Assembly: GCA_900313875.1 (NCBI GenBank)
Contig: OMSY01000154.1
Span: 1 to 7,066 of the forward strand
Direction of reading: 5' to 3'
Source: an uncultured Actinomycetes bacterium
Lineage (GTDB): Bacteria; Actinomycetota; Coriobacteriia; Coriobacteriales; RUG844
DNA: 7,066 nt
Shown: positions 3,796 through 7,066 of the stretch, one piece after another
Layout: the number at the start of each line of letters is the position of its first letter
Position numbering within the stretch: position 1 is the first letter of the stretch
Notes under the pieces: model-generated
The model's database searches: none
Told to the model about the DNA's origin: nothing
What the model saw: the letters and a program-made list of their open reading frames with translations, nothing else
Position numbers and translations under genes: made by a program

Positions 3796-6126
3796 ATGTC
3801 GGTCTCGCTTTACCGCAAGTACCGTCCGCAACGTTTCCAAGACGTCGTGGGTCAGGGATCCATCGAGGCAACCCTTCGCAACGCGATCGACAGGGGCACC
3901 GTTGCACATGCTTACCTGTTCTGCGGTCCCCGTGGCACCGGCAAGACGACGACGGCCCGTCTCGTGGCCAAGGCGCTGCTATGCGACCATGGCGTCTCGG
4001 CCGACCCGTGCGGGACATGTGAGTCCTGTCGGCAGGTTGCGGAGGGGCGTCATCCCGATGTCTATGAGCTTGATGCGGCCACGCGTACGGGTGTCGAGAA
4101 CGTTCGCGAGGAGATCATCAGCCGTGTGGCGTTCGCCCCCTCCCGGGGTGCCTACAAGGTATATGTGATCGACGAGGTGCATATGCTCTCGGTCGCCGCA
4201 TTCAACGCACTGCTCAAGACGCTCGAGGAACCCCCGTCCCATATCGTGTTCATCCTGTGCACGACCGATCCGCAGAAGGTGCCCGACACCATCCTTTCCC
4301 GTTGTCAGCGTTTCGACTTCAAGTGCATCTCGGTTTCCGACATCAAGGAGAACCTGCGGCGTATCTGCGAGGGCGAGGGGTTCGGCTACGAGGATGCGGC
4401 GCTCGAGCTCATCGCGCGGCATGCTTCCGGTGGTATGCGTGATGCCATCACCTCGCTGGAGCAGCTGGCCGTGTTCAGCAAGGGGACCATCAGCTATGCG
4501 GATGCCGAGGGTCTTTTCGGTGATGTCGCCTCGGACCAGCTCTTCGAGCTTGCGGGTCTCATCGCCCATCGGGATGTGGCTGGCTGCTTCGGTTGGGTCG
4601 AGCGGTTCTCCCAGGCCGGCACCGGTTATCAGCAGCTCATCGAGGACCTCACGATGCACGTCCGCAACCTGTATGTGGCTCTCATCACCGAAGGCAGGCC
4701 CTTCTTTGCGGACGTGGTGCCTGATGGGGAGGAGCGTTATCTCGAGCAGGCGCGGTCCTTCGGAGGGCCCGACCGGCTTGTCAGGTTGCTGACGCTTCTC
4801 GGGGAGCTGCTGCCCGGTCTCAAGCAAGCTGAAAACCCCCGTCTCCTGGTCGAGATCGCGCTCACGCGCATGGTGCGTCCAGATGCCGACCTCACCCTCG
4901 AATCCCTCGCGGAGCGCATCGAGGCGCTCGAGGCGTCCCGGGGAGTTGTCGTGCCATCGGCTGCAGCCGCGCCCTCCCGGTTGCAGGTGGCTGCAGAAGC
5001 CGAGACCCCTCCTGCGCCTGAGGTGCCCGCTCCCGGGCCGGACGGGACCGCTTCGGAAGCAGGCGCATCGGAACCTGACCGTTCTGTCGTCGAGGAGACG
5101 ACGGTGCCCGAGCCTGTCCAGACGGTTCCCGCGCGGGGGCAGGTCTTCCCGGTGCCTTCCGCGGAGGCGGTTGCCGGTCCTGTCTCCCGTTCCGATGACG
5201 ATCCTTCGGCTGCGATGATGGAGCAAGGAACGGAGCAGGGGACCGGTTCTCCTGTCCCAGATACCGGCTCTGCCCTTCATTCCGATGAGGATTACCTGGC
5301 TGTGGCAGGCTCCGGGGTGGCCGGGTCCGACAAGGTGGGCATACCGGATGACTCCGCCGCACAGCGGGTATGGGCGACGGCGTTCAAGGAGGTCAAGGCC
5401 CATCGTCCGCAGCTCATGGGCGCGTATCGCAACACGACCGTGCGCCATGATGCCGACAACGGCGGAATCATCATCGAGTTCGCTGCAGGCAGCGATTTCA
5501 CGAAGGGCATCGCCGAGGAACATGGCAACCTCGAGTTCATGAAGACCGCTCTCGAACGGGCAGCTGGGCATCCTGTGCCCTTCCGGCTTGTGGTGGGTCT
5601 CCGTGGGCCGACCACCTCTGTTCCAGCTGCCACATCGGGGAAGATGGCATCCCGGGTCGAGGTGCCGGCGGCTGCGGATGTCGAGACGTCTTCGGAAGAG
5701 GCGTCCCGTGCCTCGGAAAGCATGCCCCGTGCGCGGACCGTCGAGGACGAAGGGTATGACCTTGTCCCTGATTCCGCATATGAGGACTTCGCACCCGCCT
5801 CTTCCCGAGTGAACGGCGATATGCGGGAAACGGATTCGGCAGGCGATGACCCATGGGAGTATGATACCTCGGGTAACGTTCCCCCATCTGCTCCCCCGCT
5901 TGTCGCGGAACAGGCAGATGACCGGGGACTGTCGACGAGGATGTCGGAGCCTGTGGGCGATTCGGGACCCGAGGCGCCCACGACCGGTGCAGGCGGCAAG
6001 GATGCATCGGGTTCGGGACAGCAGGGGATGGACGAGGCGCAGCTTGCGAAGCTGCTGACTGCTGGGTTCGGTATGGATATCCAGGTGACAGAGGTGAAGG
6101 AGGAGCATGTCGAAGAAGAGCAGTAG
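3796..6126 (+). CDS. dnaX: DNA polymerase III clamp-loader subunit tau (DnaX)
   Basis: DnaX is the ATPase subunit that, with delta and delta-prime, loads the beta sliding clamp at the replication fork; its tau form tethers polymerase. The 776-aa product shows the AAA+ core: Walker A GPRGTGKT (44-51), zinc module C63/C72/C75/C78, Walker B VIDEVHM (124-130), sensor 1 CTTD (155-158) and the SRC motif (168-170, arginine finger R169). The lid and collar helices run to about 365. A Pro/Ala/Glu-rich linker (about 380-516) leads to a folded tau-like domain (about 517-602, starting near W526). A second linker (about 603-744) leads to a C-terminal peptide (about 745-776) with L-L-x-x-G-F-G-x-D. No A-rich slippery sequence for a gamma product is visible. 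ATG 3796 has a Shine-Dalgarno at 3786-3790, and the protein begins in the family-typical way (SLYRKYRPQ). Its 3' end overlaps ybaB by 20 nt. Confidence 0.97.
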   Translation: MSVSLYRKYRPQRFQDVVGQGSIEATLRNAIDRGTVAHAYLFCGPRGTGKTTTARLVAKALLCDHGVSADPCGTCESCRQVAEGRHPDVYELDAATRTGVENVREEIISRVAFAPSRGAYKVYVIDEVHMLSVAAFNALLKTLEEPPSHIVFILCTTDPQKVPDTILSRCQRFDFKCISVSDIKENLRRICEGEGFGYEDAALELIARHASGGMRDAITSLEQLAVFSKGTISYADAEGLFGDVASDQLFELAGLIAHRDVAGCFGWVERFSQAGTGYQQLIEDLTMHVRNLYVALITEGRPFFADVVPDGEERYLEQARSFGGPDRLVRLLTLLGELLPGLKQAENPRLLVEIALTRMVRPDADLTLESLAERIEALEASRGVVVPSAAAAPSRLQVAAEAETPPAPEVPAPGPDGTASEAGASEPDRSVVEETTVPEPVQTVPARGQVFPVPSAEAVAGPVSRSDDDPSAAMMEQGTEQGTGSPVPDTGSALHSDEDYLAVAGSGVAGSDKVGIPDDSAAQRVWATAFKEVKAHRPQLMGAYRNTTVRHDADNGGIIIEFAAGSDFTKGIAEEHGNLEFMKTALERAAGHPVPFRLVVGLRGPTTSVPAATSGKMASRVEVPAAADVETSSEEASRASESMPRARTVEDEGYDLVPDSAYEDFAPASSRVNGDMRETDSAGDDPWEYDTSGNVPPSAPPLVAEQADDRGLSTRMSEPVGDSGPEAPTTGAGGKDASGSGQQGMDEAQLAKLLTAGFGMDIQVTEVKEEHVEEEQ
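6097..6103 (+). promoter_or_regulatory. Ribosome-binding site of ybaB inside dnaX
   Basis: AAGGAGG is a full Shine-Dalgarno match 3 nt before the ATG at 6107, with GGAG variants nearer still. It lies within the dnaX coding end and decides the ybaB start despite the unusual basic N-terminus that this start creates. Confidence 0.7.
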
Positions 6127-6481
6127 AGGCAAGGGTGGTCGTCCGAGCGGCCGTCCGCCGATGGGCGGCGGCATGGACATGCAGCGCATGATGCTGGAAG
6201 CCCAGAAGATGCAGCAGAAGCTTGCCGAAGCTCAAGAGGGCCTTGGCGACGTCGTCGTCGAGGGAAGTGCCGGCGGTGGCATGGTCAAGGTCAAGGTGAG
6301 CGGTGACCTGGAGATCCAGGAGCTGGTCATCGATCCCGAGGCTGTCGATCCGGATGATGTGGAGATGCTGCAGGATATGGTCGTCGCCGCGGTCAACGAA
6401 GGGCTGCGTGCCGCACAGGAGCTCGCGGATTCCAGGATCTCGGCTGCCACCGGTGGTCTCAACATCCCCGGTCTCATGTGA
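6107..6481 (+). CDS. ybaB: YbaB/EbfC family nucleoid-associated DNA-binding protein
   Basis: YbaB/EbfC proteins are small dimeric DNA-binding proteins, usually encoded between dnaX and recR, as here. The 124-aa product has the family pattern: a Met/Gln-rich first helix (MDMQRMMLEAQKMQQKL, 23-39), the sheet region with GSAGGGMVKVKVSGD (53-67), then VIDPEAVDPDD (74-84) and a C-terminal helix with VVAAVNEGL (92-100), ending in IPGLM. An extra Lys/Arg/Gly/Ser-rich stretch (residues 2-22) precedes the first helix; the family usually has only a few residues there. The start is supported by the strong ribosome site at 6097-6103, though a later Met (19 or 23) would give a more standard N-terminus. 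It overlaps dnaX by 20 nt and recR by 1 nt (TGATG), so the three genes are probably co-transcribed and translationally coupled. Confidence 0.95.
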   Translation: MSKKSSRGKGGRPSGRPPMGGGMDMQRMMLEAQKMQQKLAEAQEGLGDVVVEGSAGGGMVKVKVSGDLEIQELVIDPEAVDPDDVEMLQDMVVAAVNEGLRAAQELADSRISAATGGLNIPGLM

Positions 6482-7066
6482 TGCGCAACTCGGCCAGCAT
6501 AGAGAGGGTGCTCGGGGAGTTCGAGCGTCTGCCGGGCATCGGCCCGAAATCCGCACAACGCATCGTGTTCTGGCTTCTCAACCACGATGATGAGACGGCG
6601 TTGCGTCTTGCGGACGCGATTCGCGAGGTCAAGCAGACGGTCCATTTCTGTCCTCGGTGCTTCAACTATGCAGAGGGCGAGTTCTGCGAGGTGTGTTCCG
6701 ACCCTCTCCGCGACCCCTCCCTCATCTGCGTGGTCGAGGAGCCACGCGATATCGGCAGCATCGACCGTACCGGGCAGTTCAGCGGGACCTACCATGTGCT
6801 TGGCGGTGTGCTCTCCCCGATGGATGGGGTGGGACCTGATGACCTGCATATCAAGGAACTCATGGCACGTCTTGCGGATGGCAGGGTCACCGAGGTACTC
6901 GTGGCGACGAACTCGAACGTGGAGGGGGAGGCGACGGCCACCTATCTCTCACGGCTGATCAAGCCCCTCGGCGTGAGGGTCACGCGCCTTGCAAGCGGCC
7001 TGCCGGTGGGCAGCGACCTCGAGTTCGCCGATGAGCTCACGCTCGGCCGCGCCATCGAGGCGCGTC
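6481..7066 (+). CDS. recR: Recombination mediator protein RecR (3' end cut by the window)
   Basis: RecR works with RecF and RecO to load RecA on gapped single-stranded DNA. The visible 195 codons cover nearly the whole protein, which is normally about 198-200 aa, so only a few residues are missing at the right edge. Domains in order: helix-hairpin-helix LPGIGPKSAQR (17-27), four-cysteine zinc finger C57-x2-C60 and C69-x2-C72, and a Toprim domain starting at VVEEPRDI (84-91), with VLGGVLSPMDGVGP (106-119), ATNSNVEGEATA (142-153) and GLPVGSDLEFADELTL (173-188). The ATG overlaps the ybaB stop as TGATG and has no strong Shine-Dalgarno, suggesting termination-reinitiation coupling. It is the distal visible gene of the dnaX operon. 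Confidence 0.97.
   Translation, partial: MRNSASIERVLGEFERLPGIGPKSAQRIVFWLLNHDDETALRLADAIREVKQTVHFCPRCFNYAEGEFCEVCSDPLRDPSLICVVEEPRDIGSIDRTGQFSGTYHVLGGVLSPMDGVGPDDLHIKELMARLADGRVTEVLVATNSNVEGEATATYLSRLIKPLGVRVTRLASGLPVGSDLEFADELTLGRAIEAR

Noticed and set aside
4826..4845. Possible frameshift site for a gamma form of DnaX (A4 followed by C5)
   Set aside because: The phase does not fit an X-XXY-YYZ slippery heptamer, and no A6 or longer run or stimulatory structure was seen.
3979..6189. 736-codon open frame antisense to dnaX
   Set aside because: It mirrors dnaX, is rich in Arg, His, Pro and Gly without recognisable motifs, and dnaX itself is unmistakable. Long antisense frames are expected in GC-rich genes.

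Overview
The window is GC-rich bacterial chromosome (GC-ending codons dominate the real genes). It carries the conserved tadA - ffs (SRP RNA) - dnaX - ybaB - recR block that is also found, in that order, near the origin in Bacillus subtilis. High GC, a short SRP RNA without an Alu domain, an apparently leaderless mRNA and proteins with long acidic/Pro-Ala linkers suggest a high-GC Gram-positive. My best guess is Actinomycetota, perhaps Coriobacteriia (Olsenella/Collinsella-like). That assignment is inference, because no lineage marker gene is present.

Layout. Positions 1-1338 (+): an open frame, running in from the left edge, that ends in a complete TadA tRNA adenosine deaminase domain. About 280 low-complexity residues precede the domain and carry four spaced copies of a T-x-x-M-x-x-V motif. 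Positions 1339-1454: a convergent intergenic gap with two hairpins. Positions 1455-2693 (-): a complete 412-aa DEAD-box RNA helicase with a basic tail. Positions 2694-2876: a divergent regulatory region with a well-formed minus-strand promoter placed so that helicase transcription would start at or next to the ATG, and a plus-strand -10 element for ffs with a perfect 10-bp palindrome in its -35 zone. Positions 2877-2985 (+): SRP RNA. Positions 3040-3729 (+): a DedA-family membrane protein. Positions 3719-3748: a good promoter overlapping the 3' end of that gene. Positions 3796-6126 (+): dnaX. Positions 6107-6481 (+): ybaB. Positions 6481-7066 (+): recR, cut by the right edge a few codons before its expected end.

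How the genes fit together. dnaX, ybaB and recR overlap end to start (20 nt and 1 nt) and probably form one operon driven from the promoter at 3719-3748. They cover clamp loading, a nucleoid-associated DNA-binding protein and RecFOR recombination repair. tadA, ffs and the helicase serve decoding, membrane-protein targeting and RNA remodelling. The helicase and the DedA gene are insertions relative to the Bacillus order.

I found no mobile element, CRISPR array, tRNA or defence system. The most unusual points are the long motif-bearing extension of TadA, the predicted leaderless helicase promoter, the palindrome and shared -10 block at ffs/dnaX, and the large disordered insertions in DnaX that separate its C-terminal peptide from the tau-like domain.
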